From assembly GCF_003470205.1 (NCBI RefSeq), contig NZ_QWKP01000211.1, positions 1 to 55,255 on the forward strand: 55,255 nt of DNA. Reading direction: 5' to 3'. A program made the position numbers and the translations under genes. Within the stretch, counting starts at the first letter, position 1. Each line of letters begins with the position of its first letter. Positions 15,684-24,244 of the stretch are shown here, in pieces. The DNA is from Cellulomonas rhizosphaerae. Lineage in GTDB: Bacteria > Actinomycetota > Actinomycetes > Actinomycetales > Cellulomonadaceae. The notes under the pieces were generated by a model, which was not told where the DNA came from, searched no databases, and worked only from the letters and a program-made list of their open reading frames with translations.

Positions 15684-16618
15684 GCACCGAACTGACCGTC
15701 CCCGGCGCCGCCGGCACGGTGTCCCTGATCCAGCAGACCGCGCTCGAGCTGACCGCGGCCCACCAGATCGCCTCGGCCATCGCGGGCACGTCGTTCGTCC
15801 CGCAGCACTTCCGTGGGAAGCCCGACGAGTGCGCCGTCGCGATCCTGTACGGCGCGACCATCGACTTCGACCCCGTCACCGCGATCCAGCAGATCTACGT
15901 GATCGGCGGCAAGCCCGCCCTGTACGCGCGCGCCATGGTCGCCGTCGTCCTGTCCAAGGGCCACGACATCTGGGTCGAGGAGGAGGCGCCCGGCAAGGTC
16001 ACCGTCGCCGGCCGACGCAAGGGTTCCGACCGGGTCCAGAAGATCACCTGGACGACCGAGGACGCGCGCCGCGCGGGCTACACCTCGAACAAGAAGTACG
16101 ACACCGACCCGCGGGCCATGCTGTACGCCCGCGCCTCGGGTGACATCGCCCGCCGCATCGCGCCCGACGCACTGATGGGCATGGCCTACACGGTCGAGGA
16201 GCTCGAGCTCGGCATCACCCCCGAGTCGGCTGCGGCGCGGTCCGAGCGCTCGGGGGTCTCGCGGCTACGCGCAGCGGTCCCGCCGAAGGACGAGGTCGAC
16301 GAGGCGTTCGAGACCCCGGCGGCGGATGCCGACGAGGCGACGTCGACGGAGGCCGTCGTGATGATGACGGCGTACCAGAACCGCCAGATGCACGCCCTGT
16401 TCCGCGACCTCGGCATCGACGACGAGACGGTCCAGCGTGCGGGGATCTCGAAGTCGCTCGGTCGCGAGGTGGAGAGCAAGAAGTCGCTCACGCAGGCCGA
16501 GGCCGCGTTCATCATCGACGCGCTCAAGGCCCGCAAGTCGCAGCAGGAGACCACGCCGGTGCCGGCCGACGACGTCGAGTGGCCCGAGGTCGCCGAGCCC
16601 GGATCCGAGGTCGCCTGA
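15680..16618 (+). CDS. recT: RecT family single-strand annealing protein
   Basis: 312 aa. The RecT core (about 15-215) includes CAVAILYGATIDFDPVTAIQ, IYVIGGKPALYARAMVAVV, and KKYDTDPRAMLYARASGDIARRIAPD split across the conserved basic helix; the C-terminal third is an acidic linker plus a helical segment (NRQMHALFRDLGIDD) typical of actinobacterial members. Works with the upstream YqaJ exonuclease in phage recombination. Confidence 0.92.
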   Translation: MSTELTVPGAAGTVSLIQQTALELTAAHQIASAIAGTSFVPQHFRGKPDECAVAILYGATIDFDPVTAIQQIYVIGGKPALYARAMVAVVLSKGHDIWVEEEAPGKVTVAGRRKGSDRVQKITWTTEDARRAGYTSNKKYDTDPRAMLYARASGDIARRIAPDALMGMAYTVEELELGITPESAAARSERSGVSRLRAAVPPKDEVDEAFETPAADADEATSTEAVVMMTAYQNRQMHALFRDLGIDDETVQRAGISKSLGREVESKKSLTQAEAAFIIDALKARKSQQETTPVPADDVEWPEVAEPGSEVA

Positions 16619-17271
16619 TGGGCGCCCCGTGGTGGGAGGGCCCGCTCGTCGGGTTCGACCTCGAGACCACCGGCCCCGACCCCGAGACCGCGCTCATCGT
16701 GACCGCGTGCGTCGTCGTCGACATCCCGGGTGGGGAGCCCGTGGTCATGAACTGGCTCGTCGACCCCGGCGTCGAGATCCCCGAGGGCGCGACCGCCGTG
16801 CACGGAATCACGACCGACCACGCACGCGAGCACGGCCGGCCCGCCGTGGCTGCCGTCTCGCGGATCCTCGAAGTCCTGCGTTCGCAGCCGCACCCGCTGG
16901 TCGCGTTCAACGCCGCCTACGACTTCACGGTCCTGGACCGCGAGGCTCGCCGCCACGGACTGGCCCCGCTCGACCCGGACCGGGTCATCGACCCGTTCGT
17001 CCTGGACAAGAAGGTCGACCAGTACCGGCGCGGCAAGCGGACCCTGGCCCGCTGCTGCGAGATCTACGGCGTCGAGCTGCTCGACGCGCACACCGCCGAG
17101 GCTGACGCCCTGGCCGCCGTGCACGTCGCGCGTGCGATCGCCCGGGAGTACCCCGGCGCCCCGGAGGACGCGGCCGAGCTGCACCGTCGGCTCGTGATCT
17201 GGCGAGCCGAGCAGTGCCGGTCCCTGGTCCACCCGGTCCGTCAGCTCGCCGGGATCGGCGGTGCGGCATGA
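16618..17271 (+). CDS. DnaQ-like DEDDh 3'-5' exonuclease
   Basis: 217 aa. Exo I FDLETTGPD (Asp14, Glu16), Exo II VAFNAAYDFTVLD (about 101-113) and Exo III AHTAEADALA (His and Asp, about 160-169) give the complete DEDDh set. Free-standing exonucleases of this type proofread or trim 3' ends. It continues the recombination module and begins with a TGATG overlap. Confidence 0.9.
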   Translation: MGAPWWEGPLVGFDLETTGPDPETALIVTACVVVDIPGGEPVVMNWLVDPGVEIPEGATAVHGITTDHAREHGRPAVAAVSRILEVLRSQPHPLVAFNAAYDFTVLDREARRHGLAPLDPDRVIDPFVLDKKVDQYRRGKRTLARCCEIYGVELLDAHTAEADALAAVHVARAIAREYPGAPEDAAELHRRLVIWRAEQCRSLVHPVRQLAGIGGAA

Positions 17272-17387
17272 CCGGCCACCGCCCGATCCCTGACCCAACC
17301 GGCGACCGGCGGGCCCAGCTGCTCGCCGCGCTCGAGTTCGGTGTCTGCCCCCTCGTCTCGTCGAACGACGAGGACGGTGCGGCATGA
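17268..17387 (+). CDS. Very small hypothetical protein
   Basis: 39 aa, from an ATGA overlap with the exonuclease gene to an ATGA overlap with the next gene; that exact tiling is the main evidence. It is not recognised; it contains a helix RRAQLLAALEFGVC and an acidic end. Confidence 0.55.
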   Translation: MTGHRPIPDPTGDRRAQLLAALEFGVCPLVSSNDEDGAA

Positions 17388-17596
17388 GCGCGGACCGTCT
17401 TCCCCAGGACATGCAGGACGCCCTCGACTCCGCGATCAAGCGCGAGCTGCGCGCCGAGGACGCCTGGGAGGACGAGCGTGACGCCGCGTACCGGCGTGCA
17501 CGTGGCCTCGGAGCCGCGTTCGTCCTCGTAGCCGCCGTCATCTTCATCGCGGCGCTCACGACCGTGGTCGCCGTCATCGTGGATGCGCTGCTGTGA
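17384..17596 (+). CDS. Small single-pass membrane protein
   Basis: 70 aa: a charged, probably coiled N-terminal half ([20 protein letters not shown]) and one C-terminal transmembrane helix ([20 protein letters not shown]). The orientation by charge is N-in. Function unknown; it overlaps the HNH fusion gene by 4 nt. Confidence 0.68.
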   Translation: MSADRLPQDMQDALDSAIKRELRAEDAWEDERDAAYRRARGLGAAFVLVAAVIFIAALTTVVAVIVDALL

Positions 17597-18762
17597 GCGC
17601 CTTCGGAGACCCGCGCCTCCCCCAGCGGTTCTGGGACAAGGTCGCCGTCAACGCCGAGACCGGGTGCTGGGAGTGGACCGCGAGCCTCAACGGCTCCGGC
17701 TACGGCCAGTTCGGGATCAACCACCACCCCGTGCTCGCGCACCGACACGCGTTCTCGACACTGGTCGGCCCCATCGGCCCCGGGCTCGACCTCGACCACC
17801 TCTGCCGCGTGCGGCTCTGCTGCAACCCCGCTCACGTCGAGCCCGTGACGCGCCTTGAGCACGTCCACCGTTCGCCGTACGTGATCTCAGCCCAGAACGC
17901 CGCCAAGACGCACTGCCCGGCGGGTCACGAGTACGACGAGCTGAACACGCTGCGCAATGCGCAGGGGCACCGGTTCTGCCGCGCATGCAAGCGCGCGTCG
18001 ACACGGCGCTCCCGCGCCGCCCGGGCGCTCGCCGCCACGGCCCTTGCTGGCGTCGCCCTGGTCGGCCTCTCGCTGCCCGCGGCGGCCGGCGGGGACCACG
18101 ACGGAACGATCCGGCTCGGCTGGGTCCTGCCTGACGGCGGTACGCCTGCCCGAGTTACGTGGCCGCAGCCGGTGTTCACCGGCCAGTGCGGCGTCTGGGT
18201 CCAGTGGGACCTCTACCCGTACAGCACGGACGCGGAGCGCGCCCGCACCGACGCCCTGCTCGACGACGGCCTCCTCACGTACGGCGAGGACCACGGGTGG
18301 GCGAAGTCCTGGACCTTCGAGGAGCAGCCGCCATGCGTGACACCGACCCAGTCCCCCAGCCCGACACAGAGCCCGACGCCTACAGCGACGGCGGAGCCGA
18401 GTGCGACCCCGACACCATCCGTGACGGCCTCCGAACCTGCCCCCGAGCCGACTGCGCCCAGCCCATCACCGACCGGCCCTTCCCCTTCTGCGCCCACCTC
18501 ACACCCATCGAGCTCGCCTACCTCGACTCCATCCCCCACCAGCGTGCCGACCGACTCCCCGTCGCCGTCGACCACGTCTTCGGTCCCGAGCCCGACGCCG
18601 ACATCCGGCGTGCCCTCGGCGACGCCCTCGGACGGTCCTGAACCGTCCGCACACGTCCTCGCCGTCACTGGCGTCGACCCAGGCGTCGGCCTCATGGCCG
18701 TCGCGATCCTCTCCGTCCTCGGCGTCATCTGCTGGGGCCTCTCACGAAAGGCACGATCGTGA
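17593..18762 (+). CDS. HNH endonuclease fused to a secreted LAxTG-anchored surface protein
   Basis: 389 aa, one uninterrupted frame. Residues 1-140 form a full HNH nuclease: [23 protein letters not shown] (His69, Asn78, His81), then the C-terminal zinc knuckle CPAGHEYD...CRACKR. Immediately after, [20 protein letters not shown] plus LPAAAGG is a signal-peptide-like segment (about 138-166). A compact exported domain (168-240), a Pro/Ser/Thr linker (242-350) and LAVTG (356-360), TM helix and basic tail follow: a sortase-E-type anchor. No in-frame ATG/GTG/TTG starts the second part. Its linker overlaps another gene in a different frame. Confidence 0.8.
   Translation: MSAFGDPRLPQRFWDKVAVNAETGCWEWTASLNGSGYGQFGINHHPVLAHRHAFSTLVGPIGPGLDLDHLCRVRLCCNPAHVEPVTRLEHVHRSPYVISAQNAAKTHCPAGHEYDELNTLRNAQGHRFCRACKRASTRRSRAARALAATALAGVALVGLSLPAAAGGDHDGTIRLGWVLPDGGTPARVTWPQPVFTGQCGVWVQWDLYPYSTDAERARTDALLDDGLLTYGEDHGWAKSWTFEEQPPCVTPTQSPSPTQSPTPTATAEPSATPTPSVTASEPAPEPTAPSPSPTGPSPSAPTSHPSSSPTSTPSPTSVPTDSPSPSTTSSVPSPTPTSGVPSATPSDGPEPSAHVLAVTGVDPGVGLMAVAILSVLGVICWGLSRKARS
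18333..18641 (+). CDS. Zinc-finger-like protein encoded inside the surface-protein linker
   Basis: 102 aa, entirely nested in another frame of 17593-18762. GAGGAG at 18319-18324 precedes the ATG by 8 nt. GC at third positions is clearly higher in this frame than in the Pro/Ser/Thr-coding frame, the normal mark of a real gene here. [21 protein letters not shown] (split: two Cys, then C-A-H) followed by [13 protein letters not shown] resembles small actinophage zinc fingers of the type C-x(2-4)-C...RPFxFCxxH. Function unknown; it was probably the original gene of this stretch. Confidence 0.68.
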   Translation: MRDTDPVPQPDTEPDAYSDGGAECDPDTIRDGLRTCPRADCAQPITDRPFPFCAHLTPIELAYLDSIPHQRADRLPVAVDHVFGPEPDADIRRALGDALGRS

Positions 18763-18962
18763 CCACTCCCACGAGCGAGCCCGAACCGCTCCTCACACCG
18801 GGCGAAGTCGCCCACCTGTTCCGCGTCGACCCGAAGACGGTCACGCGCTGGGCCCAGGCTGGCAAGCTCCCGTGCCTGCGGACCCTCGGCGGACACCGCC
18901 GCTTCCGCGACCGGGACGTCCGCGCCCTCATCGCCTCCACCACGAGCGGGGGTGCGCGATGA
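18759..18962 (+). CDS. BldC-like MerR-type HTH DNA-binding protein
   Basis: 67 aa: [39 protein letters not shown] and RDRDVRALI make up the complete winged HTH of the BldC/helix-turn-helix-17 family, which binds DNA as head-to-tail oligomers. It is the second such protein in the prophage (the other is at 12821). GTG start overlaps the previous stop by 4 nt. Confidence 0.85.
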   Translation: MTTPTSEPEPLLTPGEVAHLFRVDPKTVTRWAQAGKLPCLRTLGGHRRFRDRDVRALIASTTSGGAR

Positions 18963-19174
18963 GCGCCTTCTCCGGCCCCCAGGGCAAGGGCTCGGCCCGC
19001 GCGCACCGCGAGGTGAAGCGTGCTGAGGCGGAGTCCCGCGCCGACCTGTTCGACGCCGAGGTCCTACGCGTCATGTTCGAGCAGAACGTGGAGCGTCCGA
19101 CCGCGCGTCGCGTCGTCATGGCGACGCGACGCATGGACCGGCACCTCGCCGCACGGCAGGCGGTGGCGGCATGA
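18959..19174 (+). CDS. Hypothetical basic helical protein
   Basis: 71 aa, highly charged: AHREVKRAEAESRADLFDAE and ARRVVMATRRMDRHLAARQ suggest two helices. Not recognised. ATGA overlaps at both ends. Confidence 0.65.
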   Translation: MSAFSGPQGKGSARAHREVKRAEAESRADLFDAEVLRVMFEQNVERPTARRVVMATRRMDRHLAARQAVAA

Positions 19175-19710
19175 GCCCGAGCGCCCGCGTCCTGAGTGGC
19201 GTCTTCCTCGAGTTCGAGGGCCAGCCCGTCTCGGCGTCCGGACTGTTCTGGGGCGAGTTCGCGCCGTGCGGCTGCCTCTGCGGCGCCATGACCGTCGACC
19301 GCGGGAACGGCGACGTCCTGCTCACCGCCGACCAGGCGCGCCTCGACATGAACGCCGGGATCAAAGCGCTCGCCGAGCGCAACGCCGAGGACGGGTTCGT
19401 GTTCCGGCTCATGTCCCAGGAGCAGTACCGCGCAACCCCCTTCGGATGCGAGCACGAACCGAAGTGGGGTGTCGTCGAGATCAAGGCTCCCGAGGGCCAC
19501 GCGTGGGCCACGACCGACCGGTGGCACTCCGGCCGCAGGACCCGTCGCCGACACATCGTCCCCGAGGCTGCGGTCGACGCCTGGGCCGATGTCCCGCCCG
19601 CCCTCTGTGGCGCGGTCCGCTCGCGCCACGCCGCCTCGTGGAGCACAGACCGAAGCCACACCTCGGACACCGTGACGTGCCGCAAGTGCGAAGCGGCGGT
19701 GGCGGCATGA
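19171..19710 (+). CDS. Hypothetical protein
   Basis: 179 aa, not recognised. CGCLCG (about 33-38) and the C-terminal TCRKCEA could bind metal; the middle (DRGNGDVLLTADQARLDMNA) looks globular. Part of the coupled early train. Confidence 0.66.
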   Translation: MSPSARVLSGVFLEFEGQPVSASGLFWGEFAPCGCLCGAMTVDRGNGDVLLTADQARLDMNAGIKALAERNAEDGFVFRLMSQEQYRATPFGCEHEPKWGVVEIKAPEGHAWATTDRWHSGRRTRRRHIVPEAAVDAWADVPPALCGAVRSRHAASWSTDRSHTSDTVTCRKCEAAVAA

Positions 19711-20393
19711 GGTACACGACCCGGCCCCTGTCCGACCGGACGTGGCTGCGCGCCGACGACGAGCGCACGCGCTCGCAGTTCAAGGTCTCGTGGTCCCAGG
19801 CGTCGGACCTCCTCGAGCGCGAGCTCGAATGGATCGACGGGCACGACCTCGTCATCGAGATCGACATCCGCGAGCAAGACCTACGCCTCGACGGGATGCT
19901 CCGGGCCAACGCGAAGCCCATCGGCGCGCCCGCGGTCGTGGTCGCCTTCGAGTCGCAGCACGGCCCGCTGCTCTACCGCTCGGACGCCTACGGGTGGGGC
20001 TCCTGGGGCTCGTCCATGGAGGTCTGGCAGCACAACGTCTACGCGGTCGCGAAGACCCTCGAAGCGCTCCGCGCGGTCGACCGGTACGGTGCCGCCCGCT
20101 CCGGCGAGCAGTACCGCGGCTACCGGCAGATCGGCCGCGGCCCCGCGATCGTCACCGACGCGCCCATGACCGCCCGGCGCGCGGCGGAGATCCTGGTCCG
20201 CGGAGCACGGGTCAACACCTCCGAGCGGACGCGCGAGCACGACGTCGACGCGTTCCTCGACGGCGACCTCGACCGCGACTCCGTGATCCGGCTCGCGAAG
20301 CGGAACACCCATCCCGACACAGCGTGGCCCGGCATCCCGGTCTCGTTCGACGAGGTCCAGCGTGCGGCCGCTCACCTGCGAGGTGAGCGATGA
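19707..20393 (+). CDS. J-domain-like phage protein
   Basis: 228 aa. The segment WQHNVYAVAKTLEALRAVDR, YGAARSGEQYRGYRQI is characteristic of actinophage proteins usually described as DnaJ-like; the C terminus THPDTAWPGIPVSFDEVQRA resembles the HPD loop and helix III of a J domain. A true HPD is present (HPD). It may recruit host DnaK for phage replication or assembly (inference). Confidence 0.7.
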   Translation: MRYTTRPLSDRTWLRADDERTRSQFKVSWSQASDLLERELEWIDGHDLVIEIDIREQDLRLDGMLRANAKPIGAPAVVVAFESQHGPLLYRSDAYGWGSWGSSMEVWQHNVYAVAKTLEALRAVDRYGAARSGEQYRGYRQIGRGPAIVTDAPMTARRAAEILVRGARVNTSERTREHDVDAFLDGDLDRDSVIRLAKRNTHPDTAWPGIPVSFDEVQRAAAHLRGER

Positions 20394-20626
20394 CCTACGA
20401 CGAGCAGGTCGCCGCCGCGATGCAGGACCCGACGGTGGTTCGCGCCCGCGAGGTCATGGCCGAAGCGCGCGCCGCGTTCGACGAGGCCGACCACGCGAAC
20501 CGCCGCCACCAGTGTGCGCCCGCCGACTGGGCAGCCGCGTCCGGCCGACTCGACACCGCCACCGCCGCCTACAACCGGGCGCTCACCGCCGCCACCGTCC
20601 GCACCGCCGAAGGGACCCGACCATGA
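20390..20626 (+). CDS. Hypothetical helical protein
   Basis: 78 aa, almost all helix-forming (VREVMAEARAAFDEADHANR pattern and ASGRLDTATAAYNRALTAA), possibly a coiled coil. It overlaps the RNA ligase start by 4 nt. Not recognised. Confidence 0.65.
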   Translation: MTYDEQVAAAMQDPTVVRAREVMAEARAAFDEADHANRRHQCAPADWAAASGRLDTATAAYNRALTAATVRTAEGTRP

Positions 20627-21726
20627 CCACGACGACGACCGCCGTCGGCCTCTACGACCTCGTCGACAGCGACGCCCTCGCGGCCGCGCTCGCCGACGGG
20701 TACGTCCGGGTCCGGACCCACCCGACCGACCCGACCCTGCGCATCCTGAACTACACCGAGAAGGCCCAGTACGAGCACGTCTGGACGAACGAGACGCAGA
20801 CCTGCCGAGGCCTGATCGTCGACGGCGACGACACCGTGATCGCCCGCCCCTGGTCGAAGTTCTTCAACTACGGCCAGCACCCCGAAGGCACCCTCGACCT
20901 GACCGCGCCGGTCGAGGTCACGGACAAGCTCGACGGGTCCCTCGGGATCCTGTACCCCGGCCCGGACGGGTGGGCGATCGCGACTCGCGGCTCGTTCGCG
21001 TCCGAGCAGGCCGAGCACGCCACCGCCGTCCTGCGCGACCGGTACGCGACGTTCGAGCCCGCCACCGGGTGGACCTACCTGTTCGAGATCATCTACTCCG
21101 CGAACCGCATCGTCGTCGACTACGGCACCACCGACGACCTGCTGCTCCTGGGCGCTGTCCGGATCAGCGACGGGCAGGCATTCGGCCCGCTCGACGTCCC
21201 GGACTGGCCCGGGCCGCGCACGGCGTCGTTCGCTGCCGGCACCCTCGCTGAGGCCCTGACCCTCGCGCCGCGGCCGAACGCCGAGGGCGTCGTCGTCCGG
21301 TTCCACGCGACCGGGCTGATGGTCAAGCTCAAGCAGGACGACTACGTCGCCCTGCACCGGCTCGTCACCGGCCTGTCGGAGAAGTCCGTGTGGGAGCACC
21401 TGTCGGCCCACGACGGCGCCTACACCGAGCTGCTCGCCGCGATCCCCGACGAGTTCCACGGGTGGGTCCGCGAAGTCGCCGAGCGGCTGCGCGGTCAGCA
21501 CTGGCTGATCGTGCAGCGCGCACAGGTCGCGCACGACGCCACCGTCGCCCAGGTCGGCGCCGAGAGCCGCAAGGCCTACGCGCTCGCCATCCGCGACAGC
21601 GACCCCGACCTCGCCCCGTACTGCTTCCAGCTGCTCGACGGCCGCGACCCCTCGCAGGCCGTGTGGCGCGCCATCAAGCCCGTCGGGTTCACCCCGATGA
21701 TGCACACCTCGGAGGACGTCGCGTGA
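20623..21726 (+). CDS. T4 Rnl1-like RNA ligase
   Basis: 367 aa (T4 RnlA is 374). The nucleotidyltransferase domain has TDKLDGSLGIL with AMP-accepting Lys102, CRGLIVD (about 61-67), EGVVVRF (motif IV) and LMVKLK (motif V); the last 110 residues would be the Rnl1-type C-terminal domain. It seals 3'-OH/5'-phosphate RNA ends. It is coupled by a GTGA overlap to the kinase/phosphatase gene, which prepares exactly such ends, so the pair forms an RNA-repair unit. Confidence 0.9.
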   Translation: MTTTTTAVGLYDLVDSDALAAALADGYVRVRTHPTDPTLRILNYTEKAQYEHVWTNETQTCRGLIVDGDDTVIARPWSKFFNYGQHPEGTLDLTAPVEVTDKLDGSLGILYPGPDGWAIATRGSFASEQAEHATAVLRDRYATFEPATGWTYLFEIIYSANRIVVDYGTTDDLLLLGAVRISDGQAFGPLDVPDWPGPRTASFAAGTLAEALTLAPRPNAEGVVVRFHATGLMVKLKQDDYVALHRLVTGLSEKSVWEHLSAHDGAYTELLAAIPDEFHGWVREVAERLRGQHWLIVQRAQVAHDATVAQVGAESRKAYALAIRDSDPDLAPYCFQLLDGRDPSQAVWRAIKPVGFTPMMHTSEDVA

Positions 21727-22616
21727 CCCTCATCATCACCCGCGGATACCCCGGGTCCGGGAAGACGACCTACGCCCAGGCGTGGGTCGCGGAAGACCCC
21801 GAGCAGCGCGCCCGCGTCAACCGGGACGACCTGCGCGGCAACCTCTACTGCCAGCACCAGGGCCTCACCTTCGCCCAGGAGCAGACCATCACGGCCGCCC
21901 AGCACGCCGCCGTTCGGGCACTGCTCACGGCTGGCCGCGACGTGATCGTCGACGACACCAACCTGCGCCTGCGGCACGCCCGCAACTGGGCCGACCTCGC
22001 CGTCGAGAAGGACGTGCCGTTCGTCGTGATCGACGTCGACACGCCCGTCGACGAGTGCATCCGCCGTGACGCCAACCGTGCCCGCGTCGTGGGTGAGCGG
22101 GTCATCCGCGACATGGCCGCGCGCTTCCGGTTCCCGCTCCCCCCGGTCCTGCCGTCGGAACGCACTGCCGAGACCCCGCCCGCGGCGTACGAGGCGAACC
22201 TGTCCTTGCCGCCCGCCTGGATGGTCGACGTCGACGGGACCCTCGCCAACATGGGCGAGCGGTCCCCCCACGACATCACCCGCGTCCTTGAGGACACCTG
22301 CCACACGGTGATCGCCGACCTCGTGGGCCTCCTCGGCGCCACCGGCGCCTCGATCGTCGTCATGTCCGGGCGCGACGAGGGCTGCCGCGCCGACACCGAG
22401 ACGTGGCTTGAGCACAACCTCGGCGACTACGCCGCCCTCCACATGCGACCAGCCGGCGACGGCCGCGCCGACTACATCGTCAAGGCCGAGCTCTTCGACC
22501 AGCACGTGCGTGACCGGTGGAACGTCGTCGGGGTCCTCGACGACCGGGACCAGGTCGTCCGCATGTGGCGGGCGATGGGCCTGACGTGCCTGCAGGTCGC
22601 CGAGGGGAACTTCTGA
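21723..22616 (+). CDS. T4 Pnkp-like polynucleotide kinase/3'-phosphatase
   Basis: 297 aa (T4 Pnkp is 301) with the same domain order: N-terminal kinase with P-loop GYPGSGKTT (Lys14) and VDDTNLR, C-terminal HAD phosphatase with MVDVDGTLA (Asp169, Asp171), VMSGRDEG and VLDDRDQV. It converts 2',3'-cyclic phosphate/5'-OH breaks into 3'-OH/5'-phosphate ends. GTG start overlapping the ligase stop. Together they can reverse tRNA cleavage by host anticodon nucleases. Confidence 0.93.
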   Translation: MTLIITRGYPGSGKTTYAQAWVAEDPEQRARVNRDDLRGNLYCQHQGLTFAQEQTITAAQHAAVRALLTAGRDVIVDDTNLRLRHARNWADLAVEKDVPFVVIDVDTPVDECIRRDANRARVVGERVIRDMAARFRFPLPPVLPSERTAETPPAAYEANLSLPPAWMVDVDGTLANMGERSPHDITRVLEDTCHTVIADLVGLLGATGASIVVMSGRDEGCRADTETWLEHNLGDYAALHMRPAGDGRADYIVKAELFDQHVRDRWNVVGVLDDRDQVVRMWRAMGLTCLQVAEGNF

Positions 22617-24244
22617 TGAGCGCGAACCTGACGATGACCGACCTGTTCTGCGGCGCCGGCGGGAGCTCGACGGGCGCCGTGTCCGTCCCGGGCCTGACGG
22701 TGCGCCTCGCGGCGAACCACTGGGACCGGGCGATCGAGACGCACAACGCGAATCACCCGGACACGGACCACCTGCAGGCCGACATCTCCCAGACCGACCC
22801 GCGGTACATCCCGTCCACGGACATCCTCTGGGCCTCGCCGGAGTGCACCAACCACTCCCGGGCCAAGGGCCGCAAGAAGATCTTCCAGGCCGACCTGTTC
22901 GGCGACACCCTGCCTGACGCCGCCGCCGACCGGTCCCGCGCGACGATGTGGGACGTCGTGCGCTTCACCGAGGCGCACATGTACCGGGCGATCCTCGTCG
23001 AGAACGTCGTCGAGGTCGTCGACTGGGCGCCCGACGGCGCCCCGGTCGGGGTCCTGTTCGATGCGTGGCTCTCGACGATGCTCGCGATGGGCTACCAGCA
23101 CCGCATCATCTCGATGAACTCGATGCACGCCCAGGCCCACGGGCTCCCGGCGCCGCAGTCCCGGGACCGGGTGTACATCGCGTTCTGGCGCAAGGGCGAG
23201 CGCGCCCCGGACTTCGAGCACATGCAGCGGCCGCGCGCGTACTGCCCCAGCTGCACCGAGGTCGTCGAGTCGATCCAGACGTGGAAGCGCCCCGGCACCC
23301 GCACGGGCCGGTACCGCTCGCAGTACGTCTACCGCTGCCCGAAGCACTCCTGCCGTGGGCAGATCGTCGAGCCCGCGTGGCTCCCGGCGTCGTCGATCAT
23401 CGACTGGTCCCTGCCCGGGACCCGCATCGGTGACCGCGACAAGCCCCTGGCGGACAAGACGATGCGCCGCATCCAGATGGGCATCGACCGCTACTGGTCG
23501 CCGGTGCTGCTCGAGGAGAAGGGCAACGGGTACGACGCCGCGGACCCGAAGCACCCGAGGTTCATGGACCCGTCGTCCTACTACCGGGCGTGGCCGCTCG
23601 ACGATGTCACCCGCACCATGCACACCCGTGAGTCCAAGGCCCTGGCCTACGACCCGGTGATGGTCCCGGTCGAGGGCCGGGAGGGGAAGCAGCCCGCGTC
23701 GATGCTCTACCCGATGCGGACCATGACCACCCGGTCCGAGACGGGCATGGCCCTGCCGCCGTTCCTCACCGAGCTCCGCGGCGGCGGCTCCACCGTCCGG
23801 GCGTCGTCCGACCCGCTCTCCACGGTCACGGCGTCCGGCCGCCACCACGGGCTCGTCGTGCCCGCGGGCGGCACGTGGAACGACGACGCGCGCCCGACGA
23901 GCGACCCGCTGCGCACCCTGCACACGCGGGAGGCCTACGGGCTGGTCATGCGTCACAACGAGGGCGGCGCCGAGATGACGACGCCCGACTACGAGCCCGT
24001 CCGGACGCTCACCACGGGCGGCCACCAGTCGGTGCTGCAGGGCCAGACGGTGAACATCGAGGACGTCCGGTTTCGGATGCTCGAGCCCGGCGAGATCAAG
24101 CAGGCCATGGCGTTCCCCGCCGACTACGTCATGGTCGGCAACCGCCGCGAGCAGGTGAAGCTCTCGGGCAACGCCGTCACCCCGCCGGCCGCGCGCGACC
24201 TCGTCGCGACCGTGGTCGCCGCCATCACCGGGGAAGCCGCATGA
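22616..24244 (+). CDS. C5-cytosine DNA methyltransferase
   Basis: 542 aa. Motif I TDLFCGAGGSSTG (8-20), catalytic motif IV as WASPECTNHS with Cys77 (SPEC instead of the usual PCQ), motif VI ILVENVVEV, motif VIII QSRDRVYIAF, and C-terminal motifs IX-X (EIKQAMAFPADY, QVKLSGNAVTPPAA). Between about 335 and 480 the target-recognition region has five related P-x-R-T-(M/L/V)-x-T segments. A two-pair Cys cluster (CPSC...CPKHSC) suggests a zinc site. No cognate nuclease is adjacent, so an orphan enzyme protecting phage DNA is likely. Confidence 0.9.
   Translation: MSANLTMTDLFCGAGGSSTGAVSVPGLTVRLAANHWDRAIETHNANHPDTDHLQADISQTDPRYIPSTDILWASPECTNHSRAKGRKKIFQADLFGDTLPDAAADRSRATMWDVVRFTEAHMYRAILVENVVEVVDWAPDGAPVGVLFDAWLSTMLAMGYQHRIISMNSMHAQAHGLPAPQSRDRVYIAFWRKGERAPDFEHMQRPRAYCPSCTEVVESIQTWKRPGTRTGRYRSQYVYRCPKHSCRGQIVEPAWLPASSIIDWSLPGTRIGDRDKPLADKTMRRIQMGIDRYWSPVLLEEKGNGYDAADPKHPRFMDPSSYYRAWPLDDVTRTMHTRESKALAYDPVMVPVEGREGKQPASMLYPMRTMTTRSETGMALPPFLTELRGGGSTVRASSDPLSTVTASGRHHGLVVPAGGTWNDDARPTSDPLRTLHTREAYGLVMRHNEGGAEMTTPDYEPVRTLTTGGHQSVLQGQTVNIEDVRFRMLEPGEIKQAMAFPADYVMVGNRREQVKLSGNAVTPPAARDLVATVVAAITGEAA

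Noticed and set aside
22472-24025. 517-aa leftward open frame opposite the methyltransferase
   Set aside because: No domain and shadow composition; the sense gene has all C5-methyltransferase motifs.
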